Below are positions 7,862-17,085 of a DNA stretch of 40,215 nucleotides, piece after piece. The position numbers and the translations under genes are program-made. Location of the stretch: positions 1 through 40,215 of the forward strand of contig CAJQMY010000013.1 of assembly GCA_905479565.1 (NCBI GenBank), read 5' to 3'. The stretch comes from an uncultured Candidatus Nitrosopumilus sp. GTDB lineage: Archaea; Thermoproteota; Nitrososphaeria; Nitrososphaerales; Nitrosopumilaceae. Under the pieces are notes generated by a model that did no database searches, was not told the origin of the DNA, and worked only from the letters and a program-made list of their open reading frames with translations. Within the stretch, counting starts at the first letter, position 1. Every line of letters starts with the position of its first letter.

Positions 7862-8758
7862 TGCTACCTTCAATCCTTTGTATCTATTCCTAATTGTAAC
7901 TTCGGTGACTCCTGCAGCTTCTGCAACGTCTTTCTGAGTTTTATTTTCTCCAATCGTTACACATGCTACATAAAGTGCAGCAGCAGCCAATCCCATTGGG
8001 TCTTTACCAGCTGATATTTTTTTTTCTTCCGCAGTTTGTAGGATTTTTGTTGCTTTTCTTTTTGTTTTCTCAGACAACCCTGCTTTACTTGCAATCCTTG
8101 AAATACATTTTACAGGATCAACTACGGGCATCTTTAAGTTTAATTCTCTAAGTAATAATCTATAACATCTTGCAATGTCTTTCCGCTTAATGTTACTTGC
8201 TTGACCTATGTCTTTTAGAGTTCTTGGTGTTCCTGTATCTCGACATGCTGCATAAAGTGCAGATGCAATTAATGCCGATATAGAACGTCCCCTTACCAGT
8301 CCTTTTTCTAAGGCCTTTCTGTAAATGTAAGCTGCTTTTTCAATCACTGCATCTCCTATTGCAAGTTTATCTTTTAATCTGTCCAACTCGCTAAATGCTT
8401 GTCTAAAGTTTCTATCTACTGGTTCATGAACTTGACTTCTACTGTCCCAAGTTCTTAATCTTTCAATAGTGCTCTTCATTGCTGCAGTTAGTGGCTTGCC
8501 TGTTGCGTCTCTGTTTTGTGGGTTGATTATTGTGGCCAAACCCATGTCGTGCATTGCTAGTGATGTTGGCACTCCTGCCCTGCTTTTGTTTTCACCTTCG
8601 TTAGAAAATGACCTCCATTCTGGACCTGATTCTTCTGTTTTATCCGTAATTACAAAACCACATTTTCCACAGAAATTTTCTCCCGTATTGGCATCTGTAA
8701 CTAGAATTCCCTTTCCACATCTGGGACATTTGTCTTTTGGATTAGCTGTTTTAACCAT
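7850..8758 (-). CDS. tfb: Transcription initiation factor IIB (TFB)
   Basis: 302 aa, standard TFB length. N-terminal zinc ribbon (CPRCGKG near residue 11 and CGKCGF near residue 31), B-finger/linker with the conserved WRSF near residue 49, then two cyclin-like repeats, the second with AAAALYVACV and the helix-turn-helix KTQKDVAEAAGVTEVTIRNRYKGL split over residues 275-298. TFB binds the TBP-TATA complex and recruits RNA polymerase. Thaumarchaea often have several TFB paralogues; which one this is cannot be told here. Confidence 0.95.
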   Translation of the reverse strand: MVKTANPKDKCPRCGKGILVTDANTGENFCGKCGFVITDKTEESGPEWRSFSNEGENKSRAGVPTSLAMHDMGLATIINPQNRDATGKPLTAAMKSTIERLRTWDSRSQVHEPVDRNFRQAFSELDRLKDKLAIGDAVIEKAAYIYRKALEKGLVRGRSISALIASALYAACRDTGTPRTLKDIGQASNIKRKDIARCYRLLLRELNLKMPVVDPVKCISRIASKAGLSEKTKRKATKILQTAEEKKISAGKDPMGLAAAALYVACVTIGENKTQKDVAEAAGVTEVTIRNRYKGLKVALDL

Positions 8759-9173
8759 TTTTTCTCAAAATCTTTTGTGATACTATTTAAGATTTTCTAA
8801 TTCATTACTTATAAGTATACCTATAACTGGCTTTTTAATGGTATCTGTTGATCTTTTCTTCTTGTTTTATTTCGGTTTGATTTTATCAATTAATTATTGT
8901 TTAATTTTGAACATTATGAAGATATTGAGTTAAGTTTGTTCAACATAATTCAGCATAAAAATCCCAGATTAACTAGTGAATTGTTGTAAAGAAAAATTTT
9001 TTAAAAATTGTATTGTATATTTTTAAAAGAGATCTTCACTATTATTGTATAGGAAAAATCGAAGAGTTATCTCCTTTTGAAATTCAAAACATAGTTTTAT
9101 CATACATTGACTAATACGATACGAATGGCAATCAAAAAATGATTATAGTGATATTTATAAAAAAATAATAGAT
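8759..9173. other. Intergenic region between divergent tfb and XPB genes
   Basis: About 415 bases with no credible open frame. It holds the tfb TATA element at 8806-8815 and an AT-rich TATTTATAAAA stretch at about 9152-9162, which is too close to the TTG at 9174 to be its normal promoter unless the true start is further in. I see no RNA gene here. Confidence 0.5.
8806..8815 (-). promoter_or_regulatory. Palindromic TATA element of the tfb promoter
   Basis: ACTTATAAGT is a perfect palindrome about 50 bases upstream of the tfb start codon on the minus strand. A start site 25-27 bases downstream would leave a short leader of roughly 25 bases. Because it is symmetric it could also serve rightward transcription. 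Confidence 0.45.
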
Positions 9174-10616
9174 TTGCTGCCTAATTCATCATTCCCCAGT
9201 CCAAAATTATTTTTTGATAAAGGCACTATCCGTATTGAGGATAGTGGACTAATCCAAATTCCAGGTACAAAATATGATGATAGAATCAAAGCTCTCAGAT
9301 CCTATGGTTTGAACTATTCAGAAATTATTGAATATTTGAAAAAAAGTAATTTGGATTTTGTTGACAATGTACCTGATTTCATATCATCGCCTGTATTTCA
9401 AATGAGAAACTTAGAACTACGAGATTATCAACTGCAAGCCATACAAAATTGGGAAAAAACATCCATGAGGGGATGTGTCATTTTGCCTACTGGTGCCGGG
9501 AAAACTGCTATAGGGATTAAAGCAATCGAAAAAGTAAATGCATCTACATTGGTGGTGGTTCCAACAATTGATTTGATGGAGCAGTGGAAAAACAATATTG
9601 CCAAATATCTCTCAATTAATGATCAAAATTCTCAAGACATTTCTATTGGAAAATTAGGTGGAGGTGAAGATAACCTTCAGGCAATCACAGTAACTACATA
9701 TGACTCCGCATATCTTCGAGCATCTTCAATAGGAAATCAATTCAAATTGATAATCTTTGATGAAGTGCATCATCTTCCTGCATCTGGATACCGCTCAATT
9801 GCTGAACAGTTTATTTCACCATGCCGATTGGGTCTCACTGCAACAATAGAGAGAGAAGACGAATTACATGAATTGATACCATACCTTACTGGTGGAGTTG
9901 TCTTTCGTCTTGGTTCGCAGGAACTCTCAGACCAAAAACACCTGGCAGAGTACATCATAGATAGAATTCAAGTTAATCTTACTACAGAAGAGCAAAAAGA
10001 ATATGAAACCAATCATACGAAATTTCTAACAAATCTCAGACAGTTAGGATTCAAAGTTTCATCAATGCACAATCTTAAACAATTAATCATGATGTCAAAC
10101 AAAAACAAGATTGCAAGAGAAGCAATGCTTGCAAGAAATAAAGCAAATGAGATTGCATTAAATAGCCAATCAAAGATAGATGAATTACAAAAAATATTAC
10201 AACAAAACAAGAATACAAAAACAATCATTTTCACTCAGAATAACAAAATGGTGTATGATCTCTCAAATAGATTCCTTATTCCGTACATCACGTACAAGAC
10301 AGTAAAAGACGAAAGACGAGATGTTTTAGAGGGATTCAAATCTGACAGATACAATGCAGTTGTCACCTCCAGAGTATTGGATGAGGGAGTGGATGTTCCT
10401 GATGCAGAATTGGGCATAATTATGAGTGGGACAGGCAGCGGACGAGAACTGATCCAAAGATTAGGCAGAATTCTAAGGCCAAAACAAGATGGTAGAAAGG
10501 CAAGGCTAGTTGAACTGGTTTCAAAACATACACGAGAAACAAACACCAGCGCAAAAAGAATAACTGCATTAAACAAAAATTCTATAAATCAAGACTCATC
10601 CTCCTCTGGAGTGTGA
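9174..10616 (+). CDS. xpb: XPB/Rad25-type SF2 DNA helicase
   Basis: 480 aa. The N-terminal 80 residues form the archaeal XPB damage-recognition-like domain (FFDKGTIRIEDSG, then DDRIKALRSYGLNYSEI). The helicase core follows: LRDYQLQAI (Q-motif region), Walker A PTGAGKT near residue 108, DEVHH near residue 190, LGLTATIER near residue 216, then the second RecA domain with TIIFTQN, VTSRVLDEGVDVP and QRLGRILRPK. The start is a TTG; no upstream ATG is in frame after a TGA at 9108. It precedes bax1 by 45 bases on the same strand. XPB with Bax1 is the archaeal helicase-nuclease pair linked to nucleotide excision repair. Confidence 0.93.
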   Translation: MLPNSSFPSPKLFFDKGTIRIEDSGLIQIPGTKYDDRIKALRSYGLNYSEIIEYLKKSNLDFVDNVPDFISSPVFQMRNLELRDYQLQAIQNWEKTSMRGCVILPTGAGKTAIGIKAIEKVNASTLVVVPTIDLMEQWKNNIAKYLSINDQNSQDISIGKLGGGEDNLQAITVTTYDSAYLRASSIGNQFKLIIFDEVHHLPASGYRSIAEQFISPCRLGLTATIEREDELHELIPYLTGGVVFRLGSQELSDQKHLAEYIIDRIQVNLTTEEQKEYETNHTKFLTNLRQLGFKVSSMHNLKQLIMMSNKNKIAREAMLARNKANEIALNSQSKIDELQKILQQNKNTKTIIFTQNNKMVYDLSNRFLIPYITYKTVKDERRDVLEGFKSDRYNAVVTSRVLDEGVDVPDAELGIIMSGTGSGRELIQRLGRILRPKQDGRKARLVELVSKHTRETNTSAKRITALNKNSINQDSSSSGV

Positions 10617-10661
10617 TACATTGTCTGAAAAAATGACAAAAATAATTGGGAGTCCCTTCTG

Positions 10662-12311
10662 ATGCTTTCATATGAATTACTGCGCACCAAAATTAACCGA
10701 GGTAAGATAACCCCATTATTTTGCACTGCTAACTTTGGCAACGGTACGGACTATGAGCTTGCAAACAAACTCATTATATTTTTTAAAAATGCACAAAAAA
10801 ATAGACAATGTAAAGGGGAGTTGCTACAAAAGATTAGATTACTTGAATCCGAATATGATTACAAGCTAGTACGGGGATTCTTTGCATTGTTGGAGAGGCG
10901 TTCTATTTTTGAACGATTAAACACATTGTCGTCTGTTGCAACTCCTATGTTCATAAGACAAAAATTGTTTGAAGAATCATCAAAGCAAGGTTTAGCTTTG
11001 TCTGATTCCCAGAGACAAGACATCATACAGAAAATTGCAGATCAGATGCATATTTCATCAAAAATTGTTGAAACTATCATGTGGAGTGATAAGGATGAAA
11101 ATTTGATATTAACGCAATTTGACATTATCAACACTAAAGATCTAATTTTATGGTATAATCTTTCACTGTTTCAAACACTTCTTTTCAAATGCACTAAATT
11201 GGAATTCTATGTAAAAGGTGGTCTGCATTGGAAGCAAGTTTTGCGTAATGTTAAAAAATATGGTTTGATGTATAATTTGGAATACTGTTCAGAGCACATT
11301 TCTGGTGATGACTCCATCAATTGTACTTTGGAAGGACCATTCAGCCTATTCAAAATGACCGACAGATATGGTACATCCATGGCCAAATTATTGCCCTCAA
11401 TTGTCGGCACACCAACTTGGAAAATTAATGGCTCAATAGTGAAAAAAACAGACGATGGACGGAAAATTTATTCATTTGAATTATCCAATGAAAGTGACAA
11501 AGAATTTTTTCGCCCAACGATAGAGTCCACATACCACAATGATGATGATTATGTCTATGACAGTTCTACAGAAGCTGCATTTGCAAAGAGATTTCATCAA
11601 CATTTTGATCAAAATGACAAATTTGGATGGAAAATTTCCAGAGAACCAAACCCATTAATTGTGGACGGTAAGGCCATGATTCCTGATTTTGTATTTGAGC
11701 GATTTGGAAGAAAAGTATATTTTGAAATTGTGGGATTTTGGACAAAAGACTATCTTGAGAGGAAGGCTGCTAAGCTAAAAGTGCTATTTGATGATGATAA
11801 AAACAATAAAACTATTGATTTACTGGTGGCAGTAAATTCTGATTTGGCATGTTCACAGATTGAAACAATTTCTGAAGACAAGATTTTTACTTTTCAAAAA
11901 GACGTTTCAATCAAGCCTATCTTAGAATATTTAAAAAAAATTGACGCTGAAATAATTGAAGAAAAGATTCACGCCAAAATAAAACTGGATGAAAAAAATC
12001 TGGATTTGATTTCTATAGCGCAAATTGCTCTTGAAAATTCTCTTCCCGAGGAAGCGGCATTGAAAATTCTTCTTGCTGATTATCCTGATAATTATGTTGT
12101 GGCTGGAACATTTCTGATTTCAAAAGAAAAAATCCGCAACACATGCGATAATCTTGATAAAGTTTCTAAGTTTGTAGATGCTTGCAAGATACTAACATTA
12201 CAAAAAATTCCAGATTCATGTCATGCTGACTTATTATCAAAAATTGGCTATGATGTGGTTTGGGAGGATTTGGATCCTGATCACGCTAGAATATCAAAAC
12301 ACACTGTATGA
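10662..12311 (+). CDS. bax1: Bax1, XPB-associated nuclease (DUF790 family)
   Basis: 549 aa. The N-terminal part begins LSYELLRTKINRGKITPLF, typical of DUF790 proteins, and continues as the helical region that binds XPB. The nuclease domain lies at about residues 300-400, with STEAAFAKRFHQHF followed by the PD-(D/E)XK residues in MIPDFVFERFGRKVYFEIVGFW split across two strands (D near 346, E near 357) and KDYLERKAAKL. In other archaea Bax1 cuts DNA bubbles with XPB, an equivalent of XPB-XPG. Gene order xpb-bax1 is the usual one. Convergent neighbour is cofC, 250 bases away. Confidence 0.92.
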   Translation: MLSYELLRTKINRGKITPLFCTANFGNGTDYELANKLIIFFKNAQKNRQCKGELLQKIRLLESEYDYKLVRGFFALLERRSIFERLNTLSSVATPMFIRQKLFEESSKQGLALSDSQRQDIIQKIADQMHISSKIVETIMWSDKDENLILTQFDIINTKDLILWYNLSLFQTLLFKCTKLEFYVKGGLHWKQVLRNVKKYGLMYNLEYCSEHISGDDSINCTLEGPFSLFKMTDRYGTSMAKLLPSIVGTPTWKINGSIVKKTDDGRKIYSFELSNESDKEFFRPTIESTYHNDDDYVYDSSTEAAFAKRFHQHFDQNDKFGWKISREPNPLIVDGKAMIPDFVFERFGRKVYFEIVGFWTKDYLERKAAKLKVLFDDDKNNKTIDLLVAVNSDLACSQIETISEDKIFTFQKDVSIKPILEYLKKIDAEIIEEKIHAKIKLDEKNLDLISIAQIALENSLPEEAALKILLADYPDNYVVAGTFLISKEKIRNTCDNLDKVSKFVDACKILTLQKIPDSCHADLLSKIGYDVVWEDLDPDHARISKHTV

Positions 12312-12323
12312 TCAATTGTTTGT

Positions 12324-12413
12324 ATGATTGAAGGATTGACAGCAACCAAATTTTACAGCATAAAGATAATTATGGACTTTGCAGAACTCTCTATGGAAAT
12401 AGATGATGATTAG
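12324..12413 (+). CDS. Very short ORF, doubtful
   Basis: A 29-codon frame starting MIEGLTATKFYSIKIIMDF and ending in an acidic tail lies just after bax1. It has no recognisable family and no clear ribosome binding site. It may be chance. The rest of 12312-12562 shows nothing recognisable. Confidence 0.15.
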   Translation: MIEGLTATKFYSIKIIMDFAELSMEIDDD

Positions 12414-12562
12414 TTGTACCATTCTTTTTAAAATTTGATGACATGATCCAAAATTCTTAAAATACCATTGATCTGTAACATGTAGAAAAACCTGTCGTTA
12501 TCATACTGGAATGCTGTGATTTTGTACCTGCACTGATAATTTTTTATGTTTTGATTTTTTTG

Positions 12563-13198
12563 TTATAGTCCTAGTACTTTTTTAATTTTTTCTGATATCT
12601 CTGGCTTTTCATTTTGTTCTAGTAAAAATTTGAGGTCCTCCATATTGTCTACATCCAACATTATTCTTTTTACAAATACCATTGCAACATTGAGTGTGTG
12701 TTTTTTTGCTGTATTCATATGGATTTTGTAACTATCTTCATCATAATGAGTTTCCATCAGATCTATTGGCATTCTTGCCAGTGCGTTAGTACCGTCAAAT
12801 CTTCTTGAAGGGACAATTATTGTAAAATTGGGGTGCATCTTATAGTTTAGCATAAAATCAATATCTTGAGTTTTGATAAACGGAATGTCTTGAGGAACTA
12901 CAATTGATGCGTCATAGTTGTTTTCCAAAAGATATTTGTCAGCTAATGCTACTGCACTGTTGACACTTTCTTCTTTTTCATCAATTATTGTGATTGTGTT
13001 GAATTTCTTTCCAATCTCAATTGCTTTTTTTTCTTTGGTTACCATTACTATTTTTTCAATTTGCGGCGAAATTGATAAAGTATGTAAAATTTCTTCTAAC
13101 ATTATTTTACATAATTCCTTGATTTGTTGATGGGGTAAATCTAAACGTGTTTTAGCACTTAAGAATGTCTTTACAGGAATAATTGCGGCTATTTTCAA
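12563..13198 (-). CDS. cofC: 2-phospho-L-lactate guanylyltransferase CofC
   Basis: 211 aa nucleotidyltransferase fold. It starts KIAAIIPVKTFLSAKTRL, the conserved nucleotide-binding N-terminus of CofC/FbiD, then has VVPQDIPFIKTQDID (metal-binding acidic residues, about residues 100-114) and VPSRRFDGTNALARMP (about 130-145), all characteristic. The enzyme activates a phospho-3-carbon acid with GTP to give the guanylated intermediate used by CofD in F420 synthesis. It starts 1 base after the cofD stop codon, so translation is likely coupled. Confidence 0.93.
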   Translation of the reverse strand: MKIAAIIPVKTFLSAKTRLDLPHQQIKELCKIMLEEILHTLSISPQIEKIVMVTKEKKAIEIGKKFNTITIIDEKEESVNSAVALADKYLLENNYDASIVVPQDIPFIKTQDIDFMLNYKMHPNFTIIVPSRRFDGTNALARMPIDLMETHYDEDSYKIHMNTAKKHTLNVAMVFVKRIMLDVDNMEDLKFLLEQNEKPEISEKIKKVLGL

Positions 13199-13199
13199 A

Positions 13200-14120
13200 T
13201 TAGACGTGTACTTGTTTTAAAATGAAACTTGCTAATGCGTCTTCAGCAATTTTATTTTTCATAGTTATCTTTGTTTCAAAAACTTTGATATCTAAACTTT
13301 GAATTTTCTCTGCCAGCATTCTGTCCTTTGGATCTACAATAATATTTGAACATACATCTGAATACATTTTTGCTAATCCATAAGCATTTGATTCAATTCC
13401 TGCGGCCTGCATATATTTTGCTGCAGGACCACTAATCGCGTTATCTCCGATTAATGGACTGACTGCGACAACTTTTTTCTTCATTTTTGATAATTCTTTT
13501 CTAATTCCTTTAATCTGAAGCATTGGTCCGATCGATGTTAACGGATTTCCTGGTGCTAAAATTACCATGTCTGCATCATGAATTGCATTTACTGCTTCTG
13601 GGTTTGGACGAGCTTTGTCTGATCCGATATATTGAATTCCTTCAATTGGATCTTTGCCTCTATGTTTGACATGATATTCTTGTAAATGTAATTCCCCTTT
13701 GTCTGTAGTAATTCTTGTTTCAATACTGTTATCTGTAACTGGTATGATGTTTGCACTTACTGCAAATTTCTCACACATCCATTTTGTAATGTCACTTAGA
13801 TTCTTTCCATTTTTCAACATGTTTGTTCTGATTAAGTGAGTAGCTGCATCTCTGTCTCCTACTCTAAACCATGTCTCTTCCCCGAAAACTTCCATTTGAC
13901 GTAAAAAGTTAAATGTGTCTTTCTTCATTCCCCATCCTCTTTCTTGATCAAGTAAATCTGCTAATCCGTATACTATTGTATCAATATCTGGACAAACGTA
14001 TAGTCCGTATAACCAATAATTATCTCCTACATTACTAATTACATTAACTTTGGATTCTTGGGCAACTAATCCTCGAACCAGTTTGACTGAACCTGTTCCT
14101 CCTGCTAAGACTGTTATCAT
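13200..14120 (-). CDS. cofD: 2-phospho-L-lactate transferase CofD
   Basis: 306 aa, typical length. N-terminus ITVLAGGTGSVKLVRGL is the signature of CofD, followed by NVGDNYWLYGLYVCPDIDT, GWGMKKDTFNF, and later ILAPGNPLTSIGPML (about residues 190-204) and VSPLIGDNAISGPAAKYM (about 219-236). It transfers the phospholactyl-type group to the deazaflavin FO, giving F420-0. The start ATG has a GAGG about 8-10 bases upstream. It is the first gene of the cofD-cofC pair and divergent from the surface-protein gene at 14237; FO synthase and CofE are not in this window. Confidence 0.94.
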   Translation of the reverse strand: MITVLAGGTGSVKLVRGLVAQESKVNVISNVGDNYWLYGLYVCPDIDTIVYGLADLLDQERGWGMKKDTFNFLRQMEVFGEETWFRVGDRDAATHLIRTNMLKNGKNLSDITKWMCEKFAVSANIIPVTDNSIETRITTDKGELHLQEYHVKHRGKDPIEGIQYIGSDKARPNPEAVNAIHDADMVILAPGNPLTSIGPMLQIKGIRKELSKMKKKVVAVSPLIGDNAISGPAAKYMQAAGIESNAYGLAKMYSDVCSNIIVDPKDRMLAEKIQSLDIKVFETKITMKNKIAEDALASFILKQVHV

Positions 14121-14207
14121 ATCATATTCCTCTAAAACTGTATTTTCTAAGTTTGTTACTTAATATTACTTTTTCAAATATTGCCGATCTAGGTAATTAG
14201 GATACGT

Positions 14208-14215
14208 TTATTAGC
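14208..14215 (+). promoter_or_regulatory. TATA element for a leaderless GTG start
   Basis: TTTATTAG centred about 26 bases before the GTG at 14237 fits an archaeal TATA box for a leaderless transcript. A second, closer AT stretch (TTTTTATAC, about 14219-14227) is too near the start to serve it. Confidence 0.35.
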
Positions 14216-14236
14216 ATATTTTTATACATTTTACTC

Positions 14237-15610
14237 GTGTCTCGGATTGTGTTATTGTCTGTTTTGCTAGCAACTCTTATTGTTGTTGGTACTAGTGCTC
14301 CTGCTTGGGCAGCACAATTGGATGCTAGAATTAATCCTAACACTGAAACCTCTCCATTCAAAATAACTTATCTAAAAACTGTCTTTATTGAATACCCAAA
14401 TGGCGGAGATCTTTTTGATGAATTACAAGGAAAAGAGTGGACTGTGGGTGGAAATGCTGATTCTTCAGATCCTGGTGTTCAAGAACTTATCGAGCAATTA
14501 AACCGTGGAATTGCTAATGATGGTAGTCAAGCACAAGTTGATGACTTGAATGTAACTTATGATTTTCATCTTAAAGCTAGAAACATTAACACTTCAATTG
14601 ACTATCGTGTGATTTTAGAGGGAACTTTGACTGATTATGTGATTACTGATGATGGTCAAAGAACATTAGTTGACTTGGGTTGGAGAGCATTATCTACAGA
14701 TAAAGAAATTATAATCAACGATGTTGAAATTAATATTCCAATTAATATTTTAAGAGATAACGAACCAGAAGCGTACACATACTTTGCTGGAACTGAAGCT
14801 GAAGAAGTTTTAGGTAAACATCTTATGGATGCTGATTTTATTTTAGAACAACCGTTAACTAACTGGCATTTTCTGTTTGATCCAACTGGAATCAATGTAG
14901 ATGCCGGAACTTTTGGATTGGATGACGAAATCGCTGGATTTGTTATATCAACATGGACTATGGGTGAAAGTAGTATTAGAGAAGGTAGACAGGTTGAAAA
15001 AGTCTTTGAAGCAGAAATAATGGCTGATCAACTGTATATTGTTAGAAGTGTTCAATCCACTGATTCAGCAAACTTGTCCACTATAGGATTTGGTGCTTTA
15101 GATAGTTTAGATGGTATTGAAATTGTAGGTGTAACTCCAACCCCTCCTGATGATTATATGACTACCTCAACTGGTGATTTCCCAGTACTGATAGTTTATG
15201 GCATGGCTGGAATAGCAGCTATTGCAGGTATAGCATTTTTCTTTGTTAGTAGCAGATCCCTCAAAAATGAAAAACAAGGCCAACAAGGAATTGATCCCAA
15301 TAGACTACAAGGCTACGAAACTAGTGACGCATCTGGAGGTTACAAGACCAATAGAGGCGAGGCTCAACTAAAGGATGATGCTGATTATCAACAAACACGA
15401 AGTCATTATGATGAGCCTTCTAGTCCACCTCCACAACAAAGTCCGCCTCCACAAGTAACTTCTTCTCAGGATGATGCAGCATGTGGATGTGCAGCATCCG
15501 TTGAAATGGGCTCAGAATGTGATTGTGAAATGCAAGGTGCATGTTTATGTGATGGAACATGTAGATGTAGTGCAGATATCTGTAAAGATCAAGTTAACTC
15601 CATGAGTTAA
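14237..15610 (+). CDS. Membrane-anchored surface protein with Cys-rich tail, function unknown
   Basis: 457 aa from a GTG. A signal peptide (residues 1-25, ending SAPAWAA) precedes a large soluble domain (about 26-305), rich in beta structure and acidic residues, which I do not recognise. One membrane helix follows (about 312-334, FPVLIVYGMAGIAAIAGIAFFF), then a hydrophilic linker with prolines. The last 42 residues carry nine cysteines (416, 418, 428, 430, 436, 438, 442, 444, 449), four of the pairs being CxC, as in metallothioneins. With a cleaved signal peptide the tail would be cytoplasmic. Conserved-protein status in thaumarchaea is likely but inferred. Confidence 0.75.
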   Translation: MSRIVLLSVLLATLIVVGTSAPAWAAQLDARINPNTETSPFKITYLKTVFIEYPNGGDLFDELQGKEWTVGGNADSSDPGVQELIEQLNRGIANDGSQAQVDDLNVTYDFHLKARNINTSIDYRVILEGTLTDYVITDDGQRTLVDLGWRALSTDKEIIINDVEINIPINILRDNEPEAYTYFAGTEAEEVLGKHLMDADFILEQPLTNWHFLFDPTGINVDAGTFGLDDEIAGFVISTWTMGESSIREGRQVEKVFEAEIMADQLYIVRSVQSTDSANLSTIGFGALDSLDGIEIVGVTPTPPDDYMTTSTGDFPVLIVYGMAGIAAIAGIAFFFVSSRSLKNEKQGQQGIDPNRLQGYETSDASGGYKTNRGEAQLKDDADYQQTRSHYDEPSSPPPQQSPPPQVTSSQDDAACGCAASVEMGSECDCEMQGACLCDGTCRCSADICKDQVNSMS

Positions 15611-16024
15611 TTTTAGCTTTAATTTTCTGTTCTTAATATTTCTCTAGATGAAATTGTTCATAGCATTTGATATTTTTGTTAAAAAAATCATTTTCTTATC
15701 ATTCAAAATATCAGTAAATTTAATGATTAGTAATGTCTGTGAGACTTGCAATCATGCTTAATAGTGACATTGCAAAAATTCCGATTCTTACAGGCAAATA
15801 AAATAAAAGAATCCTAATCAGCCGTGAGTTTTTCTAGAATTATGAACAAAGTATTCGATAAAGGCTTGAAATAATTTTTGTTTTTATAGATTGCCCTTAT
15901 GTGTCTGTCCAAGTATACCTCTGTTGTAAGATATTTTTATAATGTGGGAATTGAATTTTTTCTATAACTTTATCTATTCATATTTTTATGAATTCCCTAT
16001 GTCAATTGCACTAAAATTAAAAGT
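15611..16024. other. Intergenic region between surface-protein gene and RNase P RNA
   Basis: About 410 AT-rich bases. No convincing open frame, tRNA or other RNA was found on either strand. Both flanking transcripts converge on it, and T-rich stretches just after 15610 could end the surface-protein transcript. Confidence 0.5.
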
Positions 16025-16307
16025 ATGTGTGCTGGGAGTAACCCTCCTTCTGTTTTCACGATATTTCGCTTTGCAGCCTACCTGAACTTAGTACAGGAAC
16101 TATTAGCTCTGTTTGGCTTTGCTCCATGTGGGTCGTCTTTTTCATTCCTTTTATGGAAACCTCAGGTTTTGCCATCATAGTGCGCCATATTGGATTCTTT
16201 TCTGCTCCGTTGCCAACCATCTCTGATTATCTATCTCCAGATCACATTTCCTGTTTGGAGGGAGGAGTTTCCTCTGCCGTAGCAGCATGTCGTGCTCCAG
16301 CTCACAT
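16025..16307 (-). ncRNA. rnpB: RNase P RNA, archaeal
   Basis: Read on the minus strand, the conserved core is all present and in order. Near the 5' end GAGGAAACTCCTCC (16261-16274) corresponds to GAGGAAAGTCC of the P4 5' strand. The P10-P12/CR region is unmistakable at 16073-16125, with GGAGCAAAGCCAAACAG, an AATAGTTC stretch and GTAGGCTGC, each with a close match in bacterial M1 RNA. The 3' part has ACAGAAGGAGGGTTACTCC (16032-16053), the other side of P4. The ends pair as helix P1: TGTGAGCTGG with CCAGCACACA, one A-A mismatch. It lies about 30 bases after the methyltransferase stop on the same strand. Exact ends are inferred from P1. Confidence 0.93.
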
Positions 16308-16338
16308 GAGTACTGTATTTTGTCATAAGATTTGAGTA

Positions 16339-16968
16339 TTACTTTTCAGATTTTATGCCTATTATGAACAATGTGCCGTATTCTCTTTTCCATTTCTTTT
16401 TGTTTTTCAAATCTTTGATGTTTTTTGTTTTTACATTAAATCCTGCATTTTCAAAAAACTCTTTCCATTCTTTCTTAGAATGCAGATGCATCTGGATTTT
16501 CATCATATTTGCCCATCTTGCAGTTGCCTTGTTATCCGTGTAAAAATCGGTTCCACAAAAAAATTGTCCTCCTGGCTTTAACAATTTGTATATTTTTTTA
16601 AGTGCAATTTCAATAGAGTCTACATAGTAGAGTGACTCCATTGAAAAAATAAAATCAAACTTTTCTCTATTCTTCATTGATTCTATGTCTGCGTGAATAT
16701 ATTCTTCCTTTTTACTCTTTATTTTTTTCCTAGCCTGCATGATCATTTTTTTACTTTTATCAACGCCGATGGATTTTTTACAATTCTCTTCTTTTGCAAT
16801 TTCCCTTACTACCCATCCATTTCCACAACCAACATCTAAAAATGTAAACGGTCTATCAAATGATATTGATTCTAAAAATTTTGAAACATTTCCCCCATGC
16901 TCCTCTTCCATGAGTTCTGCTCTTCCATTTTGAGCCCATTCATCAAATGTTTTCCTGACTCCGCCCAT
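16339..16968 (-). CDS. Class I SAM-dependent methyltransferase
   Basis: 209 aa. Motif I FLDVGCGNGWVVREIA lies near residues 39-54, the acidic post-I residue in IGVDKSKKM near 62-70, a D in YIHADIE near 84-90, and FDFIFSMESLYYVDS near 98-112; LKPGGQFFCGTDFY follows. The last 50 residues are a shorter, lysine-rich C-terminus with NAGFNVKTKNIK. This is the layout of a Methyltransf_11/25 enzyme. Substrate is not identifiable. The RNase P RNA gene follows about 30 bases downstream on the same strand and could share its transcript. Confidence 0.85.
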   Translation of the reverse strand: MGGVRKTFDEWAQNGRAELMEEEHGGNVSKFLESISFDRPFTFLDVGCGNGWVVREIAKEENCKKSIGVDKSKKMIMQARKKIKSKKEEYIHADIESMKNREKFDFIFSMESLYYVDSIEIALKKIYKLLKPGGQFFCGTDFYTDNKATARWANMMKIQMHLHSKKEWKEFFENAGFNVKTKNIKDLKNKKKWKREYGTLFIIGIKSEK

Positions 16969-17085
16969 GTTCTTTGACTATTTTATTTCAATTATAATCT
17001 TATTCTCACTGAGATATGTGATGAACAAATTCTTCGTGTTTCTTATATTTAATTTTTAATTATTAACTTTGAATATAATTGCCTG

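Noticed and set aside
16126-16335. 69-codon plus-strand reading frame
   Set aside because: It lies over the RNase P RNA, has no protein-like conservation, and its composition is explained by the RNA core on the other strand.
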